Shown: positions 1-10,998, counted from the first letter of the stretch. The stretch: DNA of 64,000 nucleotides from Flavobacteriaceae bacterium (GCA_029243245.1 JAQWSK010000004.1:186001-250000); one strand, 5' to 3'. Notes: a model not told the origin generated them from the sequence alone. Translations and numbers: made by a program.

Positions 1-591
1 ATTTCCTGTTTTTGACAATTTATCAATAATAGGTCCAGAAGGATAATCAAGTCCCATTTTTTTACCACATTTATCAAATGCTTCCCCAATTGCATCATCA
101 ATTGTGGTTCCAATTATTTCCATATCAAAATAATTTCTAACAATCAAAATTTGAGTATGACCTCCAGAGACATTAACACCTATAAATGGAAATCCTGGAA
201 TTAATGATTTTTTTTCATTTATAAAATGAACCAATATGTGTGCCTGCATATGATTAACCCCAATCAATGGAATATTTAAACCCATAGCCATTGATTTTGC
301 AAAACTATTTCCAACAAGTAATGATCCCAAAAGACCGGGACCTTGTGTATAAGCAATTGCACTCAATTGATTTTGAGTAATATTAGCTTTTTTTAAAGCT
401 TGATCAACAACAGGGATTATATTTAACTGGTGTGCCCTTGAAGCTAATTCAGGAACTACTCCGCCATATTGCATATGAATTTTTTGGTTGCTTATACAAT
501 TTGACAGAACTTTGTTGTGATTCAATATCGCTGCTGCAGTATCATCACAAGAAGATTCAATTCCTAATATGTAGCATGGTTTTTGTTTCAT
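1..591 (-). CDS. tsaD: tRNA N6-threonylcarbamoyladenosine synthase subunit TsaD (5' part, runs off the window)
   Basis: I translated the minus strand by hand: 197 codons are open from an ATG at 589-591 to the window edge, with no stop, so the 3' end is missing. The start MKQKPCYILGIESSCDDTAA and later segments (GGVVPELASRAHQ, QGPGLLGSLLVG, VSGGHTQ) are hallmarks of the Kae1/Gcp/TsaD family. VNHMQAHI carries the paired metal-binding histidines. TsaD works with TsaB and TsaE to transfer the threonylcarbamoyl group to A37 of tRNAs that read ANN codons, in the cytosol. It is divergent from tamB, with only about 90 bases between the annotated starts. The identification is secure; only about the first 60% of the usual ~340 residues are present. 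Confidence 0.95.
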   Translation of the reverse strand, partial: MKQKPCYILGIESSCDDTAAAILNHNKVLSNCISNQKIHMQYGGVVPELASRAHQLNIIPVVDQALKKANITQNQLSAIAYTQGPGLLGSLLVGNSFAKSMAMGLNIPLIGVNHMQAHILVHFINEKKSLIPGFPFIGVNVSGGHTQILIVRNYFDMEIIGTTIDDAIGEAFDKCGKKMGLDYPSGPIIDKLSKTGN

Positions 592-610
592 AAATGAAAT
601 AGTAACTTGA

Positions 611-618
611 CAAAAATA
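611..618 (-). promoter_or_regulatory. possible -7 box (TAnnTTTG type) for tsaD
   Basis: The minus strand reads TATTTTTG here, matching the Bacteroidota -7 consensus TAnnTTTG, 20 bases before the tsaD ATG. No clear TTG -33 element is visible. This 8-mer pattern is common by chance in AT-rich DNA, so the support comes from position only. Confidence 0.3.
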
Positions 619-682
619 AACGATTAACATTAAACGGAGATATAAAATACTGACGGGACTTTTTATAGCACTAATTTTATTA

Positions 683-3600
683 TTGCTTATGATCATGCAC
701 CTACTAAATACAGGTAGTATTCAAGAAAAAGTGATTCAAAGTTTAACAAATAAAATTAGTGAAAAGTATAGCGTCAATATAAGTGTTAATTCATCAGAAC
801 TGTCTATTGAGGGTGGTATTATCTTAAATGATGTTTTACTTAATGATCATTACAACGATACTTTAATTTATATTAATAACTTAAAAACTAATCTTAAATC
901 ATTAGATAAAATTCTTGATGGGAATGTAAGATTCACTAATCTTCAATTAAAGGGTTTAATTCTTAATATAAAGAAGTATTCGAATGATCAAATTAACAGT
1001 CTACAATTCTTTTTGAATTTAGTAAAGTCAAAAAGAGATACCACAAAATTTTTACCAATTATATCTACTTCTTTTTTAAAAATTCAAAATAGCGAGATAA
1101 GGTTGCCAAATATTAGTGAATCTTATAAAATATTTAACCTTAAATCAAATAATTTTATTGCTGGACCTGATTTTGTTGAAACAAGCTTAATTGATGGAAA
1201 TTTTGAAGCATTTAGAATCAAGAACTTTTCTTTTAAGTCTGATTCATTTAAATACTCAGGATGTTCGGTTTTGATAGATGATTATATACTAACCTCTGAT
1301 CAAGGTAAAATATCTGGTAATTTAAAATATGAAAGTTTAGCTGGCAACGTATTTGATTATTTTGAAAAACCGAAAATTTATTCTAATCTAACAATTTCAA
1401 ATTTCAAGCCAGCTAAAATCGGAATGTCTAAAAAAATAGATCCATTATTAACAGTATCTGCCAATTTAGATGTAGTCGGCACATTAGATTCTATCAATAT
1501 TAAAAATGGAAAATTTGATTTTGGTTTTTTAAAATTTGAAGCAGAACTTAAACTATTAAACATATTTTCTGAAAAAGAAAATATGTTTTCTGGATATGTT
1601 AAAACTACAAATGTTGTGTTAAGTGAGTTGAAAAATAATATTAAAATTCCAGTTTCACCAATAGTTGACTTTAAAAAACATAGAATAAAAAAGTTTTATG
1701 TAACTGGAAATTATTCATCAAATAAATGGAATATAAATGCTGATATAGAAACAGATTTTGGAGATTTTAAAACTAAATTATTAAATAGTAAAATTGATAA
1801 ATTGATTTCAAATTCTATTTTAGTTGATGTTAAAAATTTAAATTTATCAAAGCTTTATAATTCATTTCCTGAAGGTTTTATTTCATCAAATATAAATATA
1901 AAGTTAAAAAACGATTTATTTGATTGGAAAATTAGAGAAGGATATTTCACTACTTCTAATTTTGCTCCAATTCAATTTAGTTTAAACGGTTTAGGTAATT
2001 TTAAGAAGGGAAATCTTTCATTGAGCTCAAGCAATGGATTGGAAGTTCCTTTTAGTCAATTTGAATATGACTTTTCTTCAAAAGTTAAAAAGCTCAGTTC
2101 AGTTATAAATTTAGAATCCTATAATTTATCTTCAATAAATAATAAAATTGGTGGCGGTAAAGCAATTTTAAGTGGTGTTTTTAAAAGCAAAATTGAAGGT
2201 GAGTCAATTGATAAATCTTCAATAATTTTGACCGTTCAGAACTTGCAATTACAACATAAAAATGGGTTATTGAATTCTTCGGATTTGTATTTAAATAGTT
2301 TTAATAAAAACGGAGTCCGTAACTTTTCAATAATTAATTCATCATGGCTTTCCGGAGAAGCAATTGGAAGGTTTGACCTGAGTAAAACCAAAATATTAAT
2401 TAATAATGCTTTGTCTGAAACTTTTCCAATCATACCGAAATTAAACCTGTCTAAACCTCAGGAAATGAAATTTGATTTTACTTTATCTAAAGAATTAGTC
2501 AATATTTTAAATACAGATATTGAAAGTACAGAAAATTTTAATTTAGTAGGATATCTTAATAGTGATGAATACAAATCTTATTTGGACATCGAAGTTCCTT
2601 TCTTTCAATATCAAGATTTTTTTGGTCAAGGTTTAAAAGCTAATATAAACAACAAATCATCAAACAGAGGTAGTGAATTTGTGATTAATAAGTTTATTTA
2701 CAAGAATTCTAATTTTGGTGAGTTTTTACTTGGAAGTAAAAGAAAAAAGAATAAATTATCAATAAATGTTCAGTTAAAACCCTTGCTTGAGAAAGGCAAT
2801 GGATTCAATTTAAGTTTTGATGTTAGCAGACTTGGGAATAATATGAATGTATTAAATTTAACTGATTCTTCAATTATTTATAATAATGGAAATTGGAATT
2901 TAAAAGAATTAGAAAATGAACCAATAATATATGATTATAAGAACAACTCGATAGAATTTAATAATTTTAAATTAACTTCTGAAAATTCGGAAATAAAAGT
3001 CAAAGGATTTTACAAAGGTTTAAGAAACTTTGATATTGATTTGTCGTTTCATAAGGTTAATCTAAACCATTTAGTAAAGCACAATGAAAATTTCACAACA
3101 GAGGGTTTATTTAATTCTAGCTGGAGAATAAAAAGAACCTCAATGGATAATTCAATGAAGGGGTTTCTGAGCTCTTCTGAAGTGTATATAAATAATGTCT
3201 TTATTGGTGAAATTGATTTAAATATTAACGGAAATACAGAGTTAAATTCCTATGCAATAGATTGGAATTTAGTAAATAATAATATAAATACTTTTTCAGG
3301 TACAGGAAATTTCATTCTAGACAACAACTCATCTAAACTTGATTTAGACATTTTGTTTTCAAAATTTGACATTTCTTTTTCATCCCCTTTAGCGAAGTCT
3401 ATGTCAAATATTCGAGGGTATTTGGATGGAGGTCTAAATATTTGGGGAGATTTTTCTAATCTTCAAAATAGTGGTTTAATTAGTTTAACTGATTCAGGTT
3501 TTTCTATTCCGTATCTCAATATTGATTATTCTTTAACTAGTACTACTGAGCTTAATTTTTATAATAATATTTTAGAGATTTTGCCTACGGAATTATCTGA

Positions 3601-4936
3601 TAATATTTTCGATACTAAAGCCAATTTTAAAGCCAAATTTTCTCATTTAAACTTTAAAGATTGGAATATGGATTTGTTACTTGATTCCAATGGTCTTTTA
3701 TTACTAAATAAAAAAGAAACTCCTGATGTTTTATTTTATGGAGAGGGATTTTTGTCAGGTGATATTTCAATGAAAGGTCCAACCAAAAACCCACAACTTG
3801 AATTAGTCGGTTTAACGGCACCTGGAACTTCAATTAAAATTCCATGGAAAGACACCCAAGAAATTTCTGATATTTCGTTTATAACATTTGTAGATAAAAA
3901 ATCAAAATCAAAAAGTACTAAATTAAAAAAATTAGAACCACTAAATAATGAAGTTAGAGGTTTAGAAATGTTTTTTGAATTAGATATAAACCCTGACGCA
4001 GCTGTTAAAATAGTAATTGATCAATCTTCTGGAAGTTATTTAAGCGGGAGAGGGGTTGGTAAATTATTGATGGAAACCAATACGAAAGGAAAATTTAATA
4101 TGTGGGGAGATTTTTCAACTTCTGATGGCATTTATAATTTTAAAAATCTTGGCTTATTAGATAAAAAATTTAATTTAGAGCCTGGAGGTACAATTGTTTG
4201 GGATGGTAATCCTTTAGGGGCTCAAATGAATTTAAACGCCTTATATCAGGTTCCTGGAGGGGCAAATCCAGCTATATTATTAGATAATCCTAATTTCAAT
4301 AAAAAAATTCCAACTGAAGTAGGCATTCATTTACAAGGAAATTTATTAAAGCCGGATAATCCAATTTTTGAAATATTTTTTCCAAACACTAGTGGAACAG
4401 TAGTTTCTGAAATTAATTATCGTTTAGCTGATCCTCAAAGAAGTCAACTTCAAGCAATTTCACTTCTTTCTCAAGGTGTATTTATTAATGATGTTAGTGT
4501 TTCTGTTCAAGGTATTACAAACAATTTGTATGAAAAAGCTTCAGATATATTTACATCTATTATAGGTGATAATGATGAGAAGTTGAAGGTGGGGATTAAT
4601 TATCTTCAAGGTGATAGAAACCCTGATTTAGATATTTTCTCAGAAGACAGGTTAGGATTGACTCTTTCAACTCAGGTAAGTGATAAAATTCTTATAAATG
4701 GAAAAATTGGTGTTCCTGTTGGTGGAGTTAATGAGACTTTAATAGTTGGTGATGTTCAAATTGATTTCATTTTAAATGAAGACGGATCACTTAAAGCCAA
4801 AGTCTTTAATAGAGAAAACGAATTTCGCTATATAGGCGATAAGCTTGGATATACTCAAGGTATGGGTATTTCATATAATGTTGATTTTAATAATTTCAAA
4901 GAGTTAATTAATAAAATAATCAAAGAAGCACAATAG
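683..4936 (+). CDS. tamB: TamB-like (DUF490) translocation/assembly module protein
   Basis: A very long protein (1417 residues from the TTG at 683). Its body is repetitive beta-strand sequence of the AsmA/TamB type, and its last ~450 residues match the DUF490/TamB domain (for example GKFNMWGDFSTSDGIYNF, GTIVWDGNPLGAQMNLNA, then a C-terminal VGINYLQGD...LSTQVSDKILINGKIGVPVGG). TamB-type proteins are anchored in the inner membrane and span the periplasm, supporting outer-membrane protein or lipid delivery. The open frame continues upstream to a stop at 617; codons 629-682 encode IKRRYKILTGLFIALILLLL, a basic patch plus hydrophobic anchor. The TTG at 683 would delete most of this anchor. No ATG, GTG or TTG precedes it, so the true start may be ATT at 629 or 623. 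It is divergent from tsaD. Confidence 0.85.
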   Translation: MLMIMHLLNTGSIQEKVIQSLTNKISEKYSVNISVNSSELSIEGGIILNDVLLNDHYNDTLIYINNLKTNLKSLDKILDGNVRFTNLQLKGLILNIKKYSNDQINSLQFFLNLVKSKRDTTKFLPIISTSFLKIQNSEIRLPNISESYKIFNLKSNNFIAGPDFVETSLIDGNFEAFRIKNFSFKSDSFKYSGCSVLIDDYILTSDQGKISGNLKYESLAGNVFDYFEKPKIYSNLTISNFKPAKIGMSKKIDPLLTVSANLDVVGTLDSINIKNGKFDFGFLKFEAELKLLNIFSEKENMFSGYVKTTNVVLSELKNNIKIPVSPIVDFKKHRIKKFYVTGNYSSNKWNINADIETDFGDFKTKLLNSKIDKLISNSILVDVKNLNLSKLYNSFPEGFISSNINIKLKNDLFDWKIREGYFTTSNFAPIQFSLNGLGNFKKGNLSLSSSNGLEVPFSQFEYDFSSKVKKLSSVINLESYNLSSINNKIGGGKAILSGVFKSKIEGESIDKSSIILTVQNLQLQHKNGLLNSSDLYLNSFNKNGVRNFSIINSSWLSGEAIGRFDLSKTKILINNALSETFPIIPKLNLSKPQEMKFDFTLSKELVNILNTDIESTENFNLVGYLNSDEYKSYLDIEVPFFQYQDFFGQGLKANINNKSSNRGSEFVINKFIYKNSNFGEFLLGSKRKKNKLSINVQLKPLLEKGNGFNLSFDVSRLGNNMNVLNLTDSSIIYNNGNWNLKELENEPIIYDYKNNSIEFNNFKLTSENSEIKVKGFYKGLRNFDIDLSFHKVNLNHLVKHNENFTTEGLFNSSWRIKRTSMDNSMKGFLSSSEVYINNVFIGEIDLNINGNTELNSYAIDWNLVNNNINTFSGTGNFILDNNSSKLDLDILFSKFDISFSSPLAKSMSNIRGYLDGGLNIWGDFSNLQNSGLISLTDSGFSIPYLNIDYSLTSTTELNFYNNILEILPTELSDNIFDTKANFKAKFSHLNFKDWNMDLLLDSNGLLLLNKKETPDVLFYGEGFLSGDISMKGPTKNPQLELVGLTAPGTSIKIPWKDTQEISDISFITFVDKKSKSKSTKLKKLEPLNNEVRGLEMFFELDINPDAAVKIVIDQSSGSYLSGRGVGKLLMETNTKGKFNMWGDFSTSDGIYNFKNLGLLDKKFNLEPGGTIVWDGNPLGAQMNLNALYQVPGGANPAILLDNPNFNKKIPTEVGIHLQGNLLKPDNPIFEIFFPNTSGTVVSEINYRLADPQRSQLQAISLLSQGVFINDVSVSVQGITNNLYEKASDIFTSIIGDNDEKLKVGINYLQGDRNPDLDIFSEDRLGLTLSTQVSDKILINGKIGVPVGGVNETLIVGDVQIDFILNEDGSLKAKVFNRENEFRYIGDKLGYTQGMGISYNVDFNNFKELINKIIKEAQ

Positions 4937-5008
4937 TTTGTTCTCTAACATCTAACCAAGGTTTTGATTAATTTAAAACTAAGTTTTTTTTATGCCATTT
5001 AGAATGAT

Positions 5009-5016
5009 TAAATTTG
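5009..5016 (+). promoter_or_regulatory. possible -7 box for pfkA
   Basis: TAAATTTG matches the Bacteroidota -7 consensus TAnnTTTG and lies 17 bases before the pfkA ATG, leaving a very short leader. No convincing -33 TTG is seen about 19 bases upstream. Confidence 0.4.
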
Positions 5017-5033
5017 CAATCTTGTTTATTTAA

Positions 5034-6017
5034 ATGACAAAAATCAAAAAAATAGGTGTTTTAACTTCTGGAGGTGATGCTCCTGGTATGAATGCTGCAG
5101 TTAGAGCAGTAGTTAGAACCAGTGTTTACAAAAATATTGAGTGTTTTGGCATCTATAAAGGTTACCAGGGAATGATAGAGGGTTTAATTAAAAAATTAAA
5201 CGCTAGAAGTGTTAATAATATTATTAATAAAGGTGGTACAGTGCTTAAAACAGCTAGATGTGTTGAATTTTATAAGAAAGAAGGCAGAGAAAAAGCATAC
5301 AATAAAATTAAAGAATTTGAAATTGATGCACTAGTTATTATAGGTGGCGATGGTTCATTTACTGGAGCAATTCATTTTAATAAAGAATATAATATTCCAG
5401 TAATAGGTATACCAGGAACTATTGATAATGATATATCAGGTACAAGTTTTACTATAGGTTATGATACTGCATTAAATACAGTGGTTGAATCAATAGATAA
5501 AATTAGAGACACTGCAATATCACATAATCGTTTGTTTATAGTTGAAGTTATGGGAAGAGATGCTGGTCATATTGCATTAAATGCTGGAATTGGAGGTGGA
5601 GCAGAAGAAATTTTAATACCCGAGGAAGATATGGGATTAGAAAGATTATTAGACTCTCTTAAAAAGAGTCAAAAATCAGGAAAATCTTCCAGTATTATTA
5701 TGGTTGCTGAAGGAGATAAGACTGGAAAAAATGTTTTTGAAATTGCTTCTTACGTTGAGAATAACATGCCAGAATATGAAGTTAGAGTTTCTGTTCTTGG
5801 CCATATCCAAAGAGGTGGTTCTCCATCCTGTTTTGATAGAGTCCTAGCGTCAAGAATGGGCGTTCATGCAATTGATACACTTTTAAATGGCACTTATAAT
5901 GTAATGGTAGGAATAAAAGATGATATGATGGTATTAAGCCCTTTAGAAGAAGCGATTAAAGGTCAAACAGAAATAAATAAGGATTTAATACGTGTTTCTG
6001 AAATTTTATCTATATAA
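5034..6017 (+). CDS. pfkA: ATP-dependent 6-phosphofructokinase
   Basis: At 327 residues this is the normal length for bacterial PfkA. The N-terminal GVLTSGGDAPGMNAAVR is the ATP-binding signature. GGDGS at residues 104-108 has Gly in the position that separates ATP-PFKs from PPi-dependent enzymes (GGDD). GTIDNDI holds the catalytic Asp at about 131. MGRDAGH and GHIQRGGSPSCFDR bind fructose-6-phosphate and the effector. It phosphorylates fructose 6-phosphate to fructose 1,6-bisphosphate in the cytosol, the committed step of glycolysis. gap follows 27 bases downstream on the same strand, so the two are probably cotranscribed, pairing upper and lower glycolysis. Confidence 0.97.
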   Translation: MTKIKKIGVLTSGGDAPGMNAAVRAVVRTSVYKNIECFGIYKGYQGMIEGLIKKLNARSVNNIINKGGTVLKTARCVEFYKKEGREKAYNKIKEFEIDALVIIGGDGSFTGAIHFNKEYNIPVIGIPGTIDNDISGTSFTIGYDTALNTVVESIDKIRDTAISHNRLFIVEVMGRDAGHIALNAGIGGGAEEILIPEEDMGLERLLDSLKKSQKSGKSSSIIMVAEGDKTGKNVFEIASYVENNMPEYEVRVSVLGHIQRGGSPSCFDRVLASRMGVHAIDTLLNGTYNVMVGIKDDMMVLSPLEEAIKGQTEINKDLIRVSEILSI

Positions 6018-6029
6018 CACTCATTTTAA

Positions 6030-7043
<1,014 letters not shown>

Positions 7044-7047
7044 AATC

Positions 7048-7911
7048 ATGATTTTAATTGTCGATAGTGGCTCTACTAAGACTGATTGGATAGCAGTCAA
7101 TTCTAAAGGATCGGTTTTATTCTCAACTCAAACTTTAGGTTTAAATCCTCAAGTTTTATCAAGCGCTATAATAAATGAAAGAATTATTAATAATTATGAT
7201 CTTTATCAAAATAGAAATAAAGTAACTACACTTTATTTTTATGGTGCAGGTTGTGGAGTGGAATCATCAAGAAGAAGAATTGAAAAGATTTTTAGAGAAG
7301 TTTTTTGTAAAGCTGAACTAGACATTAAAGAAGACACCTATGCGGCTGTTTATTCAATTTGTAAAACAGGAGAACCTTCTATAGTTTGTATTTTAGGCAC
7401 AGGATCAAATTGTACATATTATGATGGTATACATATTGATCAAAGGGTTGTTTCATTGGGGTATGTTTTAATGGATGAAGCAAGTGGTAATTTTTTTGGA
7501 AAACAATTGATTAGAAGTTATTATTTTAATGAAATGCCTGAAGAATATTCTAAAGCATTTGAAAAGGAGTTTAAACTTGATCCAGATACTATTAAAGAAA
7601 ATATCTATAGAAGAGAAAATCCAAACACCTACTTGGCAACTTTCGCAAAGTTTATGATTGATCGAAAAGATCATCCGCTTATGAAAGAAATTATTCGTAA
7701 AGGACTTAAAAGGTTTATAGAACATCAAGTTTTACAATTTGACGACTGTAAAGTAGTGCCAATTCATTTTGTAGGCTCAATAGCATTTTACCTTCAAAAT
7801 GAGATAAAAGAGATGCTAATTGATTATAAATTGAACATTGGAGACGTAATTAAAAGACCAATAGATGGGCTTTTGAAATTTCATAAAACACAAATCGAAA
7901 ATCCAATTTAA
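7048..7911 (+). CDS. BadF/BadG/BcrA/BcrD-type ATPase, N-acetylglucosamine/muramic-acid kinase-like
   Basis: 287 residues with an ASKHA (actin/hexokinase) fold. The phosphate-1 loop is LIVDSGSTKTDW at residues 3-14, and a second loop is ILGTGSNC near residue 116. This subfamily includes human GlcNAc kinase (NAGK) and bacterial MurK, which phosphorylate amino sugars released from the cell wall. Substrate cannot be read from the sequence. Only 4 bases separate it from gap, and it is convergent with ridA 8 bases away. With the GH3-serine hydrolase fusion and the amidase elsewhere in the window, a role in peptidoglycan amino-sugar recycling is a reasonable inference. The family is certain; the substrate is not. 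Confidence 0.8.
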   Translation: MILIVDSGSTKTDWIAVNSKGSVLFSTQTLGLNPQVLSSAIINERIINNYDLYQNRNKVTTLYFYGAGCGVESSRRRIEKIFREVFCKAELDIKEDTYAAVYSICKTGEPSIVCILGTGSNCTYYDGIHIDQRVVSLGYVLMDEASGNFFGKQLIRSYYFNEMPEEYSKAFEKEFKLDPDTIKENIYRRENPNTYLATFAKFMIDRKDHPLMKEIIRKGLKRFIEHQVLQFDDCKVVPIHFVGSIAFYLQNEIKEMLIDYKLNIGDVIKRPIDGLLKFHKTQIENPI

Positions 7912-7919
7912 TACTGATC

Positions 7920-8300
7920 TCACTCATTTGCAATCATACTAATTTCAACTCTCACATTTTTTGGTAGAGTTTTTACCGCAACAGTTTCCCTAGCTGGTGC
8001 TGTTTCACTATCAAAATATTCTCCATAAATTTTATTAACAGTTTGAAAATTGTCCATATTATTAAGAAAAATAGTGCTTTTAACCACGTTTTTAAAATCC
8101 ATTTTAGCAGCTTCTAGAACAGCTTTGAGGTTTTTCATTACCTGATTTACCTCTTGCTTTAAATTATTTTGTACTAACCCTAATTCTGGTGTTAAAGGAA
8201 TTTGACCAGATAGATATAAAACCCCATTGATTTTAATAGCTTGGCTATATGGCCCTATAGGGGATGGTGCATTTTTAGTTAAAATTATTTCTTTATTCAT
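7920..8300 (-). CDS. ridA: RidA family enamine/imine deaminase
   Basis: 126 residues, normal for RidA. Family signatures are present: APSPIGPYSQA near the start, LSGQIPLTPE, and PARETVAVKTLPKNVRVEISMIA near the end, with the Arg that anchors the substrate carboxylate. RidA hydrolyses reactive 2-aminoacrylate and related enamines made by PLP enzymes, releasing ammonia and a keto acid. It lies 6 bases downstream of the lptD-like gene on the same strand and is probably cotranscribed. This neighbour pairing is common in Flavobacteria and does not itself imply shared function. Confidence 0.93.
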   Translation of the reverse strand: MNKEIILTKNAPSPIGPYSQAIKINGVLYLSGQIPLTPELGLVQNNLKQEVNQVMKNLKAVLEAAKMDFKNVVKSTIFLNNMDNFQTVNKIYGEYFDSETAPARETVAVKTLPKNVRVEISMIANE

Positions 8301-8306
8301 AATTGT

Positions 8307-10958
8307 TTAATTTAATTTTCTATCAGGTTCTCTGTTTTTTTCATATTTAATATCACTTAATAATCCAGATTTTATTCCAATAAAGAAGTTCCACGAAGCT
8401 CTGTCTGAAAATGGAACCCAATCAAAACTCATTCTCCAACTATTTAAATCTCTATCAAAACCTAGAGTCGTGTATGTAAATCCTTTACCTTTAAAATCAT
8501 AACCAGATGATGCATTTATTTTCCATTTAGGAGTTAGTTCTATGTTGGAGCTAAACATTAATGAGTTGTTTGTGATTTCTTTTTGTCTGATACGATTACT
8601 ATATGTAAATGACCAGGCAATCTTTAAATCCCATGGGATTTTACTTTTGTAAAACGGGTATTTGTTTTCAGATTCAATTTGTTTGTTTTGATTCGATCTT
8701 CCACCATTTAGATTAACAACTCTTCCAAACAATCCATCATCTCTTCCTCCGCTAGCAGTTATTTCTTTATTATTAGAGGATTCTTTATCTTCTGTATCTG
8801 ATGAAGAATTACTTTTGTTATTTTCGCCAAAGTCATTATTTGATATTGAATAATTCATATTTAAATTAGCACTTGTCATTCTTAAAAATGGGCCACCATT
8901 TTTATAGTTGAATGTTCCATATCTTTTATTATTTTCATCTAATGCATATGGGTCAAAAGTAGCACCAATATTCATATTTAGTTTATTTTTAAATGCGGCA
9001 AAACCTGTAGACATCCTAATTGGAGACCAATTTAATGAATCTGCAGTTATATTATAACTGGTAGTAAAATTTAAATTGTTTAAAAGTTTAATTTTTTTTG
9101 GTTCAGTTTTAGTTGAGTCACTGTCAGTTACTTTTGCTTCAAAAGTATTGTTTACATTTATACCTATACTACTAGAAAATGAATTTCCTGGCGCCCCAAA
9201 CAAACCTCCTTCAAACCTGGTGTAAGATGCTGTGTTTCCATCTGCATCGATAATATAAGTATCATAATATTGCTCTTCAAAACTCGGATTGTAACTATAA
9301 GAAATTGATGGCCTTATAGTATGTCGTATTGATTGAATTTTTTTATCCTCACCAAAGTTAAATGTTCCATAAATGGTAGTACCAATATTTGAGTTGAGGT
9401 TATATGTCCTAAAGGCATCAAATCCTCTAAGGGTATCCTTAACTACTAGTTCTGATTCCTCATCGTAATTATTGTATCTGATTGTTTGGGGAGTCCATAC
9501 TTCTTGGTATGCACTTCCTAGAGAAACACTTAAGTGTTTTAATAGTTTGAAATTTGTACTTAAAGGAATATTATGGATCATACCAGATTTAGCTTCTTTG
9601 AACATTTCAGGTTTAAATAAGTTTTCCTCATTAGTGTTTACTCTATTCTCAGCTCTTGCAGTATATTGAAAATTTATGTTTTGAAAAACTCCTTTTTTTC
9701 CACCATCTTTTGGTGCAAAAGGGAAGATTCTTTCCATATTTGCTTGAAGAGTAGGTAGAGTCAAGTTTACATTTTTAGTTTGAGAGTTCTGTGACATAGC
9801 TGAAGTCAAAGAGAGATTTACTCTTGGCGATCCAGGAAATGTTTTTGAATAGGAAACTGAGGAGCTAAGGGTGTTATTTAAAAAATTAGGATTATTTAAT
9901 TGATTCACAGACTGCTGGTAATAATCACTACTTCCAAAATTTACTGAAGCCGAAAATGTTGAATAGGGACTTGCTTTACTATCTTTACTGTGTGACCATC
10001 TAAAATTAAATACGGTTGATTTAGAATATCCAGAAAGGCCCCTTTCACCACTCACTAAATTTTCATATCTAAAACTTAAATTTCCATTATAATTGTACAT
10101 TTTTTTATATTGAGTGTCTGCTCTAAAACCATAGCTACCATTAGTATAATAGTCTCCAATAAGCGCAAGGTTAAAATAGTCGGACAAATTAAAGTAATAC
10201 CCTCCATTTTGAATTGCATAACCTCGATTATTATTTTCTCCAATAGACGGGAAAATAAATCCTGAAGATTGATTTTGAGTGGTAGGGAAGTATGCAAATG
10301 GGAGCATCAAAGGTGTTGGGACTTCAGCTATGTACATATTTGTAAATCCAGTAACTATTTTTCCGCCAGGGACTAGTTTTCCTTTTCTTACCCTAAAATA
10401 ATAATCTGCATCATCTAAATCACCCCCAGTAGTTACTTTTGCATTTTTAATGTAGTAAACTGAATCATTTTGTTTTTTTGTATAACTGGAATAAACGTTC
10501 ATTCCTCCTTGATCAGTTTTTGAATTCCAGATAAGAGCTTTTTGTGTATCAAAATTATATCTTATTGAATCAGGATTGATTTCATTGACACCTTGCTTGA
10601 AAAAGGGGTATTGAGTTAGTCTTCCACTTGTGTCTTTTATTCTTCCTGCGTAAACCTCTTTTTCTTTGTAATCGAGAACTATTATACCCGAACGTAGGGT
10701 TATGTCTCCATAGTATAATTCAGCTTCATTGTATAGAGATATTTTATTTATTTTCTTGTTAATTCTAACAGAGTCTTTAGCTTTATATGTAATCATGTCC
10801 AGTAAAAGTGGCTCTTTATTTGAAACAGTTGTGCTGTCAATCATTTTTTCAGTTTTAACATTTTTATTTACAATCGATAAAGAGTCTGATTGTCCAAGGA
10901 GATTGATGCTCCAAAAAAATATAAACAATAATGATGTATAACTAAACTTTGTGCGCAA
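8307..10958 (-). CDS. lptD: LptD/OstA-like outer-membrane LPS assembly barrel
   Basis: 883 residues with an N-terminal signal peptide (basic MRTK, hydrophobic stretch, cleavage near LLGQ-SDS). Roughly residues 50-180 form a beta-rich OstA/LptA-like domain (ITYKAKDSVRINKKINKISLYNEAELYYGDITLRSG-type pattern). Residues ~210-883 are alternating amphipathic strands of a large beta barrel, with aromatic residues at strand ends. LptD inserts lipopolysaccharide into the outer leaflet of the outer membrane with the lipoprotein LptE. A Ser/Asn/Glu-rich, low-complexity loop lies near residues 705-730. It is the upstream gene of a ridA operon and divergent from the amidase gene. Confidence 0.85.
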   Translation of the reverse strand: MRTKFSYTSLLFIFFWSINLLGQSDSLSIVNKNVKTEKMIDSTTVSNKEPLLLDMITYKAKDSVRINKKINKISLYNEAELYYGDITLRSGIIVLDYKEKEVYAGRIKDTSGRLTQYPFFKQGVNEINPDSIRYNFDTQKALIWNSKTDQGGMNVYSSYTKKQNDSVYYIKNAKVTTGGDLDDADYYFRVRKGKLVPGGKIVTGFTNMYIAEVPTPLMLPFAYFPTTQNQSSGFIFPSIGENNNRGYAIQNGGYYFNLSDYFNLALIGDYYTNGSYGFRADTQYKKMYNYNGNLSFRYENLVSGERGLSGYSKSTVFNFRWSHSKDSKASPYSTFSASVNFGSSDYYQQSVNQLNNPNFLNNTLSSSVSYSKTFPGSPRVNLSLTSAMSQNSQTKNVNLTLPTLQANMERIFPFAPKDGGKKGVFQNINFQYTARAENRVNTNEENLFKPEMFKEAKSGMIHNIPLSTNFKLLKHLSVSLGSAYQEVWTPQTIRYNNYDEESELVVKDTLRGFDAFRTYNLNSNIGTTIYGTFNFGEDKKIQSIRHTIRPSISYSYNPSFEEQYYDTYIIDADGNTASYTRFEGGLFGAPGNSFSSSIGINVNNTFEAKVTDSDSTKTEPKKIKLLNNLNFTTSYNITADSLNWSPIRMSTGFAAFKNKLNMNIGATFDPYALDENNKRYGTFNYKNGGPFLRMTSANLNMNYSISNNDFGENNKSNSSSDTEDKESSNNKEITASGGRDDGLFGRVVNLNGGRSNQNKQIESENKYPFYKSKIPWDLKIAWSFTYSNRIRQKEITNNSLMFSSNIELTPKWKINASSGYDFKGKGFTYTTLGFDRDLNSWRMSFDWVPFSDRASWNFFIGIKSGLLSDIKYEKNREPDRKLN

Positions 10959-10970
10959 GATGAAACCTCT

Positions 10971-10978
10971 TAAATTTG
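10971..10978 (+). promoter_or_regulatory. possible -7 box for the amidase operon
   Basis: TAAATTTG on the plus strand lies 70 bases before the amidase ATG in the divergent lptD/amidase gap. It matches TAnnTTTG. Position is plausible but there is no clear -33 element. Confidence 0.3.
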
Positions 10979-10998
10979 TATAGGAGCTAATATAAATC

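Noticed and set aside
10076-10297. Frame inside lptD on the same strand (73 codons)
   Set aside because: It is an out-of-frame shadow of the lptD barrel region with no protein-like features.
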